This document shows positions 27,856 through 37,748 of a stretch of 64,000 bases of DNA, piece after piece. A model generated the notes under the pieces. That model had not been told where the DNA came from. It made no database searches and was given only the letters and a program-made list of their open reading frames with translations. A program made the translations under genes and the position numbers. Every line of letters begins with the position of its first letter. Position 1 is the stretch's first letter. This DNA comes from VAZQ01 sp963763365 (GTDB taxonomy: Bacteria; Pseudomonadota; Alphaproteobacteria; Rhizobiales; Xanthobacteraceae). The DNA is taken from positions 1-64,000 of the forward strand of contig CAVXOE010000018.1 of NCBI GenBank assembly GCA_963763365.1, read 5' to 3'.

Positions 27856-29100
27856 ATGGACGCGAACATCATCGGCGGCGGCATCGGCGGGTTGACGCTG
27901 GCGCTCGCCCTGCATGCGAGCGGAGCCGCTCGCCGGATCCGGATATTCGAAGCGGCGCCGGACATCCGTCCGCTCGGCGTCGGCATCAATCTCGGTCCGC
28001 ATGCGGTCAAGGAATTGAGCGCGCTCGGCCTGCAGGACGCGCTCGCGGCGGTTGCGTGCCAGCCGCAGGACTATGCCTTCTTCACCCGCCACGGCCAGCT
28101 CGTCTACCGCGAGCCGTGGGGGCTCGCCGCGGGCCATCAGTGGCCGCATTTCTCCATCCACCGCGCCGACCTGCACCAGGTGCTGCTCGATGCCGTCAGG
28201 GCGCGGCTTGGAACCGAGAACTTCATCACCGGCCATCGCTGCGTCGGAATCGAACAAAGCGGCGCACGGGTGACGGCGCGCTTCGCGGCACCGGACGGGG
28301 CGGCGCTGGAACCGCAGGACAGCGACATCCTGATTGCCTGCGACGGCGTCCATTCGGTCGTGCGCGCGCAGTTCTATCCGGACGAAGGCCCGTTCATCTA
28401 TCGCGGCATCAATCTCTGGCGCGGCGTCACCCGCATGGCGCCCTACCTCAGCGGCTGCAGCATCGCGCGCGTCGGCGCGCGGCATTCGACCCTGATCGTC
28501 TATCCGATCCGCGGCAATATCGACGGCGCCGGCAACCTGCTGGTCAACTGGGTGGCGGAGATCGAGCGCGAGGTGGCGGTGCCGGTCGACTGGAACAAGC
28601 CGGCGCGGCTCGAGGATTTCCTGCCGGTCTACCAGGACTGGACGTTCGACTGGCTCGACGTTCCGGCGATGATGCGCCAGGCCGACGCGATCTTCTCCTA
28701 CCCCATGGTCGACCGCGATCCGCTCGCGCGCTGGTCGTTCGGGCACGTGACGCTGCTCGGCGACGCCGCGCATCCGATGTATCCGCAAGGCGGCAACGGC
28801 GGCGCGCAGGCGATCATCGACGCCGCGACGCTGGCGCGGCTTCTGAAGAGCGAGCCTGGCCCGGAAGCGGCACTCAAGGCTTACGAGGCGGCGCGGCTGC
28901 CGGCCACGAGCCGTATCGTGGTGCAGAACCGCACCGCGCCGCCGAACGTCATCGTCGACACGGTCGAGCAGCGCAGCGGCGACCGGCGCTTCGACAAGCT
29001 CGAAGACATCATCAGCAAGGACGAGTTGCGCGCGATCTTCGAACGCTACCAGAAGGTCGCCGGCTATCATGTTCAACAAGTCGGAAGGGCACAGGGGTAA
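27856..29100 (+). CDS. FAD-dependent aromatic monooxygenase (PHBH/PhzS-like group A)
   Basis: The 414-residue flavoprotein has the dinucleotide motif IIGGGIGGLTLALALH at its very N-terminus and IACDGVHSVVRAQF (DG motif) near residue 165. The second FAD motif GDAAHPMYPQGGNGGAQAIIDA lies near residue 300. The sequence most resembles 5-methylphenazine-1-carboxylate 1-monooxygenase-like and 3-hydroxybenzoate 6-hydroxylase-like enzymes, which hydroxylate aromatic acids using NAD(P)H. ATG 27856 is preferred over the TTG nine bases upstream. A GlcG-type gene follows after three bases, so the two are co-transcribed. Confidence 0.87.
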   Translation: MDANIIGGGIGGLTLALALHASGAARRIRIFEAAPDIRPLGVGINLGPHAVKELSALGLQDALAAVACQPQDYAFFTRHGQLVYREPWGLAAGHQWPHFSIHRADLHQVLLDAVRARLGTENFITGHRCVGIEQSGARVTARFAAPDGAALEPQDSDILIACDGVHSVVRAQFYPDEGPFIYRGINLWRGVTRMAPYLSGCSIARVGARHSTLIVYPIRGNIDGAGNLLVNWVAEIEREVAVPVDWNKPARLEDFLPVYQDWTFDWLDVPAMMRQADAIFSYPMVDRDPLARWSFGHVTLLGDAAHPMYPQGGNGGAQAIIDAATLARLLKSEPGPEAALKAYEAARLPATSRIVVQNRTAPPNVIVDTVEQRSGDRRFDKLEDIISKDELRAIFERYQKVAGYHVQQVGRAQG

Positions 29101-29103
29101 TTC

Positions 29104-29527
29104 ATGGCAGATACAGTTGCGTCGCTGAAGCTCACATCGGACGGAGCGATGAAGCTTCTCCAGGCCGCCATGGCGAAGGCGAAAGAGATGAACGTGCCGC
29201 AATGCATCTCAGTGGTAGACCCCGGCGGACACCTGTTGGCCTTCGCCCGCATGGACGGCGCGTTCACGCAGTCGATCGACACCTCGCTGATGAAGGCGAT
29301 GACGGCGGCGGCCTACGGCGTGCCCGACCGGCAATATCGAGGCCGGCGTCGACATCAAGCTGGCGATCGCCACGCAGGGCAAGCGCGTCAACTTGCCGGG
29401 CGGCCTGCCGGTCATCGTCGACGGCCACGTCATCGGCGGCATCGGCGTCGGCTCCGGCACCGGTGAGCAGGACCGCCAGGTGGCGAATGCCGGGCTCGCC
29501 GCATTGGCGGGCGCCAAGCGGTTTTAG
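29104..29527 (+). CDS. GlcG/HbpS-family (DUF336) protein, one frameshift
   Basis: The N-terminal half (ADTVASLKLTSDGAMKLLQ, then CISVVDPGGHLLAFARMDGA) and the C-terminal half (VNLPGGLPVIVDGHVIGGIGVGSG) are in different frames because of an extra G at 29326. Corrected length is about 140 residues, normal for the family. GlcG-like proteins are often found beside oxidative catabolic genes. Relatives bind haem or small organic ligands, and the role here is unknown. It follows the flavin monooxygenase directly. Confidence 0.8.
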
Positions 29528-29740
29528 GGCGTATCCTCATAAATTCGAGTGGTTCTTGAAATTCCACTTTTAGGCAACGAGCGGAAATGCTGCGGAAGGT
29601 TGCCTACAACGCTGCGACGCTGATGACCCGATTCGGACATTGGACGCTCGCTGAACAACCGCGTCCGACGTGGATTCGCACCCCTTCCGACGCCTTGGCC
29701 TACCCCCTACGATGCCTCCTGGATGAACCTGGGTCGAGTC

Positions 29741-30727
29741 ATGAAGCGGCGCGAATTTCTCGGTGTGCTCGGTGGTGTGGCTGCATGGCCGTTGGCGGCG
29801 CGGGCGCAGCAGGGTGAGCGCGTTCGGCGCGTCGGTCTGCTCACGAATCTCACACGAAGTGATCCAGAGGGGCAGGCCCGCGACGAGGCCTTCGTGCTGG
29901 GGCTGCGGCAATTGGGCTGGGCGGTGGGTGGAAATTTGCAGATCGAGCGCCGATTCACCGAGGGCGACCCCGAACTCGGGCTGAAGTATGCGCGGGAGTT
30001 GGTGGCGCTCGCTCCCGACGTTTTGCTGACAACCGGCAGCGCCGAACTCGTGCCTCTGCTGCAGGCCACTCGTACCTTGCCTATCGTGTTCACGATCGTG
30101 CCGGACCCGGTCGGTGCGGGCTTCGTCGACAGCCTAGCTCGACCGGGCGGCAATGCCACCGGCTTCGTCCAATTTGAATTCGGGTTGACCAGCAAATGGC
30201 TAGAACTGCTCAAGGACATATCGCCGGGCATCACGCGCGTGGCCGTGCTGCGCGAGCCGGGCCTCACCGCCGCGATCGCGCAGTTCGCCGCCCTGCAAGC
30301 AGTGGCTCCGGCGTTGCGGGTCGAGCTGGTGCCGCTCAACTTCCGCGATCCGGCCGACATCGAACGGACGGTGGCAGGGTTCGCGCGCTCACCGAGCGAC
30401 GGAATGGTCGTGACCTCCGGCCCGCTGGCTTCGGTTCATCGCCATGCCATCATTACGACGGCTGCCCGCCACAAGCTGCCTGCCGTCTACGTCTCGCGCT
30501 ACACAGTGGTCGACGGCGGGTTGGTGTCCTACGGACCGGACTTTGTCGACCAGTACCGCCTCGCTGCGGGGTACGTGGATCGCATTCTCAGAGGAGAGAA
30601 ACCTATGGACCTGCCTGTGCAGGTACCAACCAAGTACGAACTGGCCATCAATCTCAAGACCGCGAAGGCGCTCGGCCTCACCGTGCCGCCGATGCTGCTC
30701 GCACGCGCCGACGAGGTGATCGAATAA
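29741..30727 (+). CDS. ABC-type periplasmic substrate-binding protein (PF04392 type)
   Basis: ATG 29741 gives the standard start KRREFLGVLGG..AARAQQ, a signal peptide with twin arginines. The fold signatures are VRRVGLLTNL, PDPVGAGFVDSLARPGGNATGF near residue 130, VSYGPDF and the terminal LLARADEVIE. It is a paralogue of 4168-5148. Both lack neighbouring permease and ATPase genes. Ligand unknown. The frame is intact over 328 residues. Confidence 0.87.
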   Translation: MKRREFLGVLGGVAAWPLAARAQQGERVRRVGLLTNLTRSDPEGQARDEAFVLGLRQLGWAVGGNLQIERRFTEGDPELGLKYARELVALAPDVLLTTGSAELVPLLQATRTLPIVFTIVPDPVGAGFVDSLARPGGNATGFVQFEFGLTSKWLELLKDISPGITRVAVLREPGLTAAIAQFAALQAVAPALRVELVPLNFRDPADIERTVAGFARSPSDGMVVTSGPLASVHRHAIITTAARHKLPAVYVSRYTVVDGGLVSYGPDFVDQYRLAAGYVDRILRGEKPMDLPVQVPTKYELAINLKTAKALGLTVPPMLLARADEVIE

Positions 30728-30771
30728 CGGTCGCATTCACTGCATCGCGTTCGGTTGCGATTAGCACAACA

Positions 30772-30885
30772 AGACAGATGCGCAGCTTTGAAGTGATGAT
30801 CGCTATTGGGAGCATGTCAGACACGGACTAACGCGCGGCCTTAGTCGGCTGCGACGCCAATGATCCGTAGCGGACCTGAGAGCGG
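30772..30885. repeat. Diverged direct repeat, copy 1
   Basis: The stretch beginning ACAGATGCGCAGCTTTGAAG resembles 32839-32955, beginning ACAGATGCCGCGGCTTTGAA, and both continue to a shared AGCGGAC core. The copies flank the ThDP-enzyme gene in the same orientation. Confidence 0.4.
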
Positions 30886-30981
30886 TGCTTGATTTTGGAG
30901 TGGCCGCGTTCGGCGACTTACGGCAACCGGCCGTCAGGCCATATCCTTAAGCGACAACAAGGCCAAACCTGATCGACCCCC

Positions 30982-32664
30982 TCACATATTGCCGTGCCCG
31001 CGCTTGACGGTCTGGCGCATCACCGGCGCCGTGATCTGGTCGGAGATCTGGATGTTCCAGATTTCGCTTTCGCCCTGCGCGGCGAAGTCGGCGAACAGCT
31101 TCGGGATGACCGACACATCGCGGATCTCGTGGCCGCGCAGGCCGAAGCCGCGTGCGATGTTCTCGAACGCGGGCCGGCCGAACACGGCCAGGCTGTCGTC
31201 GAGGCCGTCGGCGCGCAGCTTGTGAAACTCCGAGCCGTATCCGCCGTCGTTCATCGCGCAGATCAGGATGCGATATCCTTGACGCTTGAGCGTCTCGAGC
31301 TCCTGGATATGGAACAAGAGCCCGCCGTCGCCTTCGAACAGCACGATCTTGCCCTCGCGGCCCTGCCGGCGCGCCGCCGCAACCCCAAGCGCATAGGACA
31401 GGCCGTTGCCGACCGCGCCGAATTCACGGACCGTCGTGTAGCGCTCCGCCGGCCGGCCCCGCATCTGGGCGTTGAAATAGGCCTGATGGCCGCCGCCGAC
31501 GACGATGTCCCAGTCCTTCGGAACGACCGCGTCGATGGCCTCGATCACCTCGCGTGGATCCAGCACCCCGGGCGCGATGTCGAACTCCATCGAGTCCGCC
31601 GGCTCGGTCGCGATGCGATGCGCCAGCTCTTTCGTGCGGATCGCCGCCGCCGTCGGCTTGCCGGCGCCCAGCTTCTTGTCGAGGCCGGCAAGGATTGCAT
31701 CGATGCCGGCGAGCGCATCCGATCTGATGTAGAGGTCGGCGGCCTTCAGCCCATCGCGCAAGCCGCGCGGGGCATCGTCCAGCTGGATCTTGTAGGCCTT
31801 TGGCCAGAAGTGTCCGCCACCGACGTAGTAGGACAGGCTCGTGCCGACCGCGAGCACAACGTCCGCGGACTCGTACATCTCCCGGCCCAGCGCCGTGAAG
31901 TAGCTGCCGGTGATGCCGAGCCCGAACGGATGGTCGTGGAAGAGACCGCGCGCGGGCAGCGTGTTGGAGAGCAAGGCGCCGCAGCGATCGGCGAGCTTGA
32001 TCACCGCATCGCGTGCGCCGGACCACAGCACGCCGCGGCCGCCGAGGACGATCGGCCGCTTTGCCGCGGCCAGCCGCTCGACGGCCTCGGCCACGACCTC
32101 GGGATCGGGGTGCATGCGCCCGACCTCGGGCTGGTACATCGCCGAGGTCTCGTAGGGCTGGTTGGTCATGTGCTCGACCTTCTGCAGGTCGTAGGGAATG
32201 CCCAGCACCACCGGCTGCCGCTCGTACTTGGCGATGTGGAAGGCCTCGCGCACGTAGTCCATCATGCGCGGCAGGCTGTGCGCGGCGATGTAATGCGCCC
32301 CGGTCGCCGTCACCAGCGGCGCCTGGTCGATGGCCTGATTGTAGAATTTGGCGTTGATCGGCGCCTCGCCGGCGAACACCACCATCGGCAGGCGGGCGCG
32401 AGCCGCGGCCGGCAGCGCCGTCATCAACTGGGTCACGCCAGGGCCGCACGTGACGGAGGCAACGGCGACCTTATTGGTGGCGACGTTGTAGGCTGTCGCC
32501 GCCGCCACGGTGACGTGCTCGTGCCTGACGTGGACGGTATGCACGCCCGGCAGTTTGGCAAAGGCGGTGGACCAGTGCATGTTGCCGTCGCCCATCAGGA
32601 CGAACTGCGTGTCGACTCCCTCCGCGAGGAACGCATCTGCGAGGGCTTCGTAGAGTTTTGGCAT
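30982..32664 (-). CDS. Thiamine-diphosphate-dependent enzyme (acetolactate synthase/decarboxylase family)
   Basis: The 560-residue protein has three ThDP-family domains. The catalytic glutamate is in VRHEHVTVAAATAY near residue 50. The ThDP/Mg motif is GDGGLLFHIQELETLKRQGYRILICAMNDGG near residue 465, given here by its key residues GDG and N. ATG 32664 is used because the upstream frame has no good start. Sequence type is that of large-subunit-like decarboxylases or lyases acting on 2-oxo acids, such as benzoylformate or sulfopyruvate. The true substrate is not evident. It stands alone in a catabolic region. Confidence 0.8.
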   Translation of the reverse strand: MPKLYEALADAFLAEGVDTQFVLMGDGNMHWSTAFAKLPGVHTVHVRHEHVTVAAATAYNVATNKVAVASVTCGPGVTQLMTALPAAARARLPMVVFAGEAPINAKFYNQAIDQAPLVTATGAHYIAAHSLPRMMDYVREAFHIAKYERQPVVLGIPYDLQKVEHMTNQPYETSAMYQPEVGRMHPDPEVVAEAVERLAAAKRPIVLGGRGVLWSGARDAVIKLADRCGALLSNTLPARGLFHDHPFGLGITGSYFTALGREMYESADVVLAVGTSLSYYVGGGHFWPKAYKIQLDDAPRGLRDGLKAADLYIRSDALAGIDAILAGLDKKLGAGKPTAAAIRTKELAHRIATEPADSMEFDIAPGVLDPREVIEAIDAVVPKDWDIVVGGGHQAYFNAQMRGRPAERYTTVREFGAVGNGLSYALGVAAARRQGREGKIVLFEGDGGLLFHIQELETLKRQGYRILICAMNDGGYGSEFHKLRADGLDDSLAVFGRPAFENIARGFGLRGHEIRDVSVIPKLFADFAAQGESEIWNIQISDQITAPVMRQTVKRGHGNM

Positions 32665-33024
32665 GGGCGCGGTACCCCTAGGTCGAGGCCCACCGATGGC
32701 CCTTGCCGCCGTTGCGATCATTGGGGTTCGGCACCTCCCGCTGGCGGCTTCGAGGAAACGCTACATCAGGCTTGTGCGCAGGCGGAAGGGGGCGTCATCT
32801 TTTTTCTTGCCGCATAAAAGTCCGTTCCTGGCGCAAAACGACAGATGCCGCGGCTTTGAAGTGTGGTCGGTATTGAGGCATAGCGGACGGGGACGGACCG
32901 ACGGTCCCGGCCGGACACGACGCGATGACCCGAAGCGGACGTTTAAGTTAGCGCCAGGGTGTTGCGCGTTATTGGTAATCCACTCTATCCATTCGGCCTA
33001 TCGAGCGACAAACGCGAGCCCAAC
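32665..33024. other. Divergent intergenic region with a diverged repeat
   Basis: This gap separates the divergent ThDP-enzyme and GST genes and should hold both promoters. No clear -35/-10 pair stands out. It contains the second copy (32839-32955) of a diverged direct repeat whose first copy is at 30772-30885. Confidence 0.45.
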
Positions 33025-33913
33025 ATGACTGACACACCTGAATACACGCCGCCGGAACGTCTGGGTCTGGGAGAAGGGCGACAGTCCCAATTGGCGCTAT
33101 AGCAATACCAATCGCCCGATCGCGGGCGCGACGCATGAGAAGGTGTTGCCGCGCGGAAAGCATCCGCTGCAGCTCTATTCACTGGCGACGCCTAATGGCG
33201 TCAAGGTGACAATCATGCTGGAGGAATTGCTGGCCGCCGGTCATAGCGGAGCGGAATATGACGCTTGGCTGATCCGGATCGGTGAGGGCGACCAGTTTGG
33301 TAGCGGATTTGTCGGGGTGAACCCGAATTCCAAAATCCCGGCGCTCATGGACTATAGCGAGCAGACGCCGCGACGCGTGTTCGAATCCGGCGCCATTCTG
33401 CTCTACCTGGCGGATAAATTCGGCGCCTTCCTGCCAAAGGATCACGGCAAACGCACCGAGGCGCTGAACTGGCTGTTCTGGCAGATGGGTTCAACGCCCT
33501 ATCTCGGCGGCGGCTTCGGGCATTTCTATGCCTATGCTCCGGTGAAGATCAAATACGCCATCGACCGTTTTACAATGGAGGTGAAACGCCAGCTCGATGT
33601 GCTGGACCGGCAACTTGCGGACAATCAATTCGTCGCCGGCGACGAATATACGATCGCCGATATGGCGATCTGGCCGTGGTACGGCAACGGCATGTTGAAC
33701 GGCGCCTCCTACAACGACCCGCGCAAGTTCCTGCAGACGCACGAATACAAGAACCTGACACGCTGGAAGAACGAAATCGGCAATCGCCCGGCCGTCAGGC
33801 GCGGGCGGATGGTCAACCGCGCCAGCGGACCGCCTGAAGAACAGATGCACGAGCGCCATGACGCCAGCGATTTCGAGACGAAAACGCAGGACAAGGTCGC
33901 CGCGCGGCCGTAA
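33025..33913 (+). CDS. YghU-type glutathione S-transferase / disulfide-bond reductase, one frameshift
   Basis: ATG 33025 starts MTDTPEYTPP. After an extra base near 33055 the frame shifts and continues NVWVWEKGDSPNWRYSNTNRPIAG, a hallmark N-terminal extension of YghU/YfcG-type GSTs. The thioredoxin-like domain (LYSLATPNGVKVTIMLEELL, VNPNSKIPALMD, FESGAILLYLADKFG) and a helical C-domain (YTIADMAIWPWYG) follow. The corrected protein has about 295 residues. It probably reduces disulfides or organic peroxides with glutathione. It is likely intact in reality. Confidence 0.85.
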
Positions 33914-34081
33914 CTATTTCTTGTGATTTCTGCTTGCGGCCCATCTCGACACTTCGCTCGATGCACCGATTTCGTCCGCTATCGGATAACAGACGACGCT
34001 GACCATGCGCATAAAGCGCCACGATAGGCGCGAGGGCGGCCGGCTCAACCTCCTCGGCGCCCATTCCTCATCAACGAACGG

Positions 34082-34687
34082 TCAAGAACGACGGTGATCG
34101 ATCACGACCACAACCGCGCCGATCTCCACCCGGGTGTAGAGATCGATCACATCCTCATTGGTCAGGCGAATGCAGCCCGAAGAAACCCCTCGTCCGATGT
34201 ATTCGGGCTGGTTGGTGCCATGGATGCGATACAGCGTGTCCTTGTCACCGGAATAAAGGTAGAGGGCGCGCGACCCCATCGGATTTTTCGCGCCACCTTC
34301 CATGTAGTTCGGAAGGGGTCCCAGCCGGCGCTTCTCGTCCGGAGTCGGCGTCCAGCCCGGCCATTCCGCCTTGCGCTGCACCGTCACCAGGCCGGACCAA
34401 CCCTGCGGAACTTCGCCTACAGTGGCACCGTACCGAAGCGCCTTACCGTCCGGCAGCACGTAGTAGACGTAGGGTCCGCTAGCGTCGACCACGATAGAGC
34501 CTGGCGCCTCCTGCCGGTGGAACCGAACGATCTGACGCCGATGTTCCGGCGCGAGCGACACGTTCTGATAGGGCGGATTTGCCAGTTCCCGCCGATCGCG
34601 CGCCGTGAACTTGGCGTCGAACGACGAAGGCGTGGTGGCCGCCATGCTGCAGCCGACGAATAGTCCGATCAAAGGAAGGCACGCCAT
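34082..34687 (-). CDS. L,D-transpeptidase (YkuD/ErfK domain)
   Basis: The 201-residue product begins with a lipoprotein- or signal-like segment (LIGLFVGCSMAA). The YkuD catalytic region has IHGTN near residue 155 and SSGCIRLTNEDVIDLY near residue 168, with the nucleophilic Cys. These enzymes make 3-3 cross-links in peptidoglycan or attach proteins to it in the periplasm. It lies alone between the GST and HpaB-like genes. The gene appears complete and in frame. The conserved LPDGKALRYGATVGE and NYMEGGAKNPMGSRALYLY stretches are typical of alphaproteobacterial members. Confidence 0.9.
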   Translation of the reverse strand: MACLPLIGLFVGCSMAATTPSSFDAKFTARDRRELANPPYQNVSLAPEHRRQIVRFHRQEAPGSIVVDASGPYVYYVLPDGKALRYGATVGEVPQGWSGLVTVQRKAEWPGWTPTPDEKRRLGPLPNYMEGGAKNPMGSRALYLYSGDKDTLYRIHGTNQPEYIGRGVSSGCIRLTNEDVIDLYTRVEIGAVVVVIDHRRS

Positions 34688-34986
34688 AGGTCCGACCCCG
34701 ACTTGCGAGAGCTATCGACCTTCAATTGTGCCTAGAAGTGCGACGGCAATGAGTGCTCACACAACTAAAATGTCTCGCCGTAGCGCATTTCTCTGATGGC
34801 TGTTGCATAAACGCCACTCCGCAACGCGATCGGGCCCAATATCCGGCCATAGCGAGAGCCTGACCTATGAGGACACGGCCTGGATAAGCCGAACTCTCTC
34901 GCCGCTCGTCCCAGCGAAAACGGACCCAGCGCTTTCCCGCTTGAGAACAGTTGGATGCTGCTTTCGCGGCATGAGCGGAGAGAGCA

Positions 34987-36432
34987 TCAAGTCGATCGCA
35001 GCGCGCGCTCGACCTGCGCGAGCAGCGGCGCCACGTCGTAGCCGAGATAGTAGGCCGCGCCGACGCGCACCGGATCGCCCGCGTAGTAGCGCTCGTATTG
35101 CAGCATGCGCTGGCCGAACTGCGTGCCGGTCGCGTCCCAGGCAAGCTTTGATATGCGGATGCGCCGCTCGGCATCGACGCCGGCGCCGCGATAGTAGCGT
35201 GCGATGTCCGGACCGATCTCGGAACGCAGGTCCGCTTCCATCGGGCTGATCAACAGGCCGCCGGCGCTGAGAACCTGCGTCACCTGCACCATGCGCTCGT
35301 ACCATTTGGGCAAGTGATAGCGCAGCGCCTGCAGCGGCGCGTAGGCCGGGCGGATCGCGCCGCGTCCGGTCGGCTCGGCCTTCTGCTCGGACATCAGGAT
35401 GCCCGCCTCGATCAGTTCGAGATAGCCGAGAAGCTCGCCGAGCTGTTCCTGCACATGCAGGAAGACGTCCGATTTCACCGACCGCGTCATCGCGATCGCC
35501 ACGCCGGTGAGGAACTGCGTTTTCGACAGTCCGCGGATCGCCGTCTGATGGCCGGTATGATTGCGCACGCTGGCCTGCGCGAACATCGCGTTGCCCATCT
35601 TCACGTCGCCGTAGAGAAACACGCGGTCCCACGGGATCAGCACATCGTCGAACACGCAGACCGCGTCCGGCTCCTCGAAGCGCGCGCCGAGCGGATGGTC
35701 CCACTCCGATTGCGTGCCGTTGTCGAACGGCTCGCGGCAGATGAAGCGCAGCCCCGGCGTCGCGCACGGGATGCCGAACGCCAGCACGTAGCGCTCCTCG
35801 CCGTCGCGGATGCCGGGCAGCGGATAGACCAGAAGCTCGTCCGCGGTCGGCCCGTGCGTCGCGAGCATCTTGGCGCCGCGCACGATCAGCCCGTCCTTCG
35901 TCTCCTCGACCACGCCGAGATATGCGAACGCGTCCTCCTGCTCGTGTGACGCCTTCGAACGGTCGGTCTGCGGGTTGACGAGGGCGTGGGTGAGGAACAG
36001 GTCGCGGTCGCGACAGTATTTGTAGTAGTTGCGCACGTTCTCCGCGAACCGTTCGCCGCGCTGGCCGAAGAAATCGGAGCCTTCGGCAAACGTCATCAGT
36101 ATCGTGTTGAGATAGTCCGGCGAGCGGCCGACCATGCCGAACATGGCGTCCGCCCAGATTTTCATCGTCTGCCGGCGTTTCACCAAATCGGCATGAGTGC
36201 GCGGCATCAGGAACGAGCTGCCGGCAGGCTCGCCGGTGTCTTCGCACACATACGTCATCACGTCGCGGTGCTCGGCCGACACCTGCAAGTCATAGAGGTC
36301 GGCGATCGACTGCACCGGCCGGCGGAACACCGGATCGGTCGTGACGTCGCCGACGCGACGGCCCTCCACCCAGACCTCGCGCGGACTGCGGCGCAGGCCG
36401 TCGATGAATTCGTTTCCGCTTCGTACCGCCAT
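34987..36432 (-). CDS. 4-hydroxyphenylacetate 3-monooxygenase oxygenase component (HpaB family)
   Basis: The 481-residue protein matches HpaB in length and pattern: SGNEFIDGLR..REVWVEGRRV at the N-terminus, HADLVKRRQTMKIWADAMFG near residue 80, KMLATHGPTADELLVYPL near residue 188, and FDDVLIPWDRVFLYGD near residue 265. HpaB uses FADH2 from a separate reductase to ortho-hydroxylate phenols. No HpaC reductase gene is seen in the window. Close relatives act on other phenols, so the substrate is not certain. An HpaH-like hydratase lies 8 kb away. Confidence 0.88.
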   Translation of the reverse strand: MAVRSGNEFIDGLRRSPREVWVEGRRVGDVTTDPVFRRPVQSIADLYDLQVSAEHRDVMTYVCEDTGEPAGSSFLMPRTHADLVKRRQTMKIWADAMFGMVGRSPDYLNTILMTFAEGSDFFGQRGERFAENVRNYYKYCRDRDLFLTHALVNPQTDRSKASHEQEDAFAYLGVVEETKDGLIVRGAKMLATHGPTADELLVYPLPGIRDGEERYVLAFGIPCATPGLRFICREPFDNGTQSEWDHPLGARFEEPDAVCVFDDVLIPWDRVFLYGDVKMGNAMFAQASVRNHTGHQTAIRGLSKTQFLTGVAIAMTRSVKSDVFLHVQEQLGELLGYLELIEAGILMSEQKAEPTGRGAIRPAYAPLQALRYHLPKWYERMVQVTQVLSAGGLLISPMEADLRSEIGPDIARYYRGAGVDAERRIRISKLAWDATGTQFGQRMLQYERYYAGDPVRVGAAYYLGYDVAPLLAQVERALRST

Positions 36433-36594
36433 TCAAAGCCCCTTCGCCGTCACGATCTGCCACCCTTCGGTCTGCCGTCCCTTGGTAAGGTGGCGGACGG
36501 CCCGGTCAAGCCCGGCCACGATCGTCGCTGAGACGGCATGTCGCTTGCTTGGGAGGCAACAGGCGTCTACTGAAAATTCGGTCCCGCGCAGGCC

Positions 36595-36658
36595 ATTCGA
36601 AGTTCGCATCGCTTGCGGCACCTTCGTCTTGCGAACTTCGGAATCGAAGGACACTAGC
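36595..36658. repeat. Two-hairpin repeat module, copy 2, hairpin A
   Basis: The arms TTCGAAGTTCGC and GCGAACTTCGGAA pair around a short loop, and the unit ends GGACACTAG as hairpin A of copy 1 ends GGGACACCAG. Twelve bases separate it from hairpin B, the same spacing as in copy 1. Confidence 0.7.
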
Positions 36659-36670
36659 TATTCATTGATC

Positions 36671-36745
36671 TACTGTGGCTAGGTTCAGAAGTCCGCATTT
36701 GGATTCGCCGCGAGAATGATGCGGACTTCTGAACCGCCACACTAG
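36671..36745. repeat. Two-hairpin repeat module, copy 2, hairpin B
   Basis: The outer ends CTGTGGC and GCCACAC(TAG) match hairpin B of copy 1. The inner arms GGTTCAGAAGTCCGCAT and ATGCGGACTTCTGAACC pair perfectly but have a sequence unrelated to the copy 1 arms. It stops 22 bases before the next start codon. Confidence 0.8.
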
Positions 36746-36767
36746 CCTGCGCGCCGCGAGGAATGTC

Positions 36768-37742
36768 ATGAGAAAGTTGCTGCCCGCCATTGCGCTCGCC
36801 GCGATCCTGCACGGCATCACCGTCGCCGGCGCGCAGACCTACCCGTCGCGGCCGATCACCATGATCGCGCCGTTCCCCGCGGGCGGGCCGTCGGACACGC
36901 TCGCGCGCATCCTCTCCGAGCCGCTGCGCGCCGCGCTCGGCCAGCCGGTGGTGATCGAGAACGTCGGAGGCGCCGGCGGCAATCTCGGCGTCGGGCGCCT
37001 CGCACGCGCGGCGCCGGACGGCTACACGGTCGGCATCGGCCAGTGGAGCACGCATGTCGTCAATGCGGTGACCTACGCGCTGCCCTACGATGTGCTCACC
37101 GACTTCGAGCCGATCGCGCTGCTCGCGATCACGCCGCAGCTCATCATCGCGCGCAAGAATTTCCCGGCGAACGACGTGAAGGAGCTGGTCGCCTGGCTCA
37201 AGGCCAACCCCGACAAGGCGACCGCCGGAACCGTCGGCGCGGCCGGCGGCGCGCAGGTCACCGCCGTCTACTTCCAGCAGGCCACCGGCACCAAGTTCGG
37301 CTTCGTGCCCTATCGCGGCGGCGCGCCGGCGATGCAGGACCTGATTGCGGGCCAGATCGACATCATGTTCGACCAGGCGGCGAACGCGCTGCGACAGACG
37401 AAGGCGAACACCATCAAGACGTATGCGGTGCTCACCAAGACGCGATGGCCGACGCTGCCGGACATTCCCTCGATCGACGAAGCCGGCGTGCCGTCGCTCT
37501 ACGTGTCCTATTGGCACGGACTGTGGGCGCCGAAGGGCACGCCGAAAGACGTCATCGCGAAGCTCAACGCCGCGGTGGTGCAGGCCCTCGCCGACCCGGC
37601 GGTCAAACAGCGGTTCGCCGACCAGGGACAGGATATCTGGCCGCGCGACCAGCAGACGCCCGAGGCACTGACGGCTCACCACAAGGCCGAGATCGCCAAG
37701 TGGTGGCCGATCATCAAGGCCTCGGGGCTGAAGGCGGAGTGA
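36768..37742 (+). CDS. Bug/TctC-type tripartite tricarboxylate receptor
   Basis: The 324-residue secreted receptor has a signal peptide (IALAAILHGITVAGAQ) and the usual Bug segments: TMIAPFPAGGPSDTLARIL, ENVGGAGGNLGVGRLARA, VPYRGGAPAMQDLIAGQID and HGLWAPKGTPKDVI. No TctAB permease is near. It starts right after a hairpin module that fills its upstream region. It is adjacent (convergent, 6 bases apart) to a VOC-family gene and may bind a substrate of that catabolic group. The frame is intact. Confidence 0.9.
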   Translation: MRKLLPAIALAAILHGITVAGAQTYPSRPITMIAPFPAGGPSDTLARILSEPLRAALGQPVVIENVGGAGGNLGVGRLARAAPDGYTVGIGQWSTHVVNAVTYALPYDVLTDFEPIALLAITPQLIIARKNFPANDVKELVAWLKANPDKATAGTVGAAGGAQVTAVYFQQATGTKFGFVPYRGGAPAMQDLIAGQIDIMFDQAANALRQTKANTIKTYAVLTKTRWPTLPDIPSIDEAGVPSLYVSYWHGLWAPKGTPKDVIAKLNAAVVQALADPAVKQRFADQGQDIWPRDQQTPEALTAHHKAEIAKWWPIIKASGLKAE

Positions 37743-37748
37743 GCGCGG

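Larger units (their letters stand above)
36433..36767. other. Divergent intergenic region carrying a two-hairpin module
   Basis: The gap between the HpaB-like gene and a Bug receptor gene holds hairpins 36595-36658 and 36671-36745. Any promoters for the two divergent genes must lie in or beside them. Nothing else is recognised. Confidence 0.5.

Noticed and set aside
29104..29527. GlcG-like gene as a true pseudogene
   Set aside because: Only one extra base separates two fully conserved halves, and the same kind of slip is seen in many other genes here. Sequence error is the simpler explanation.
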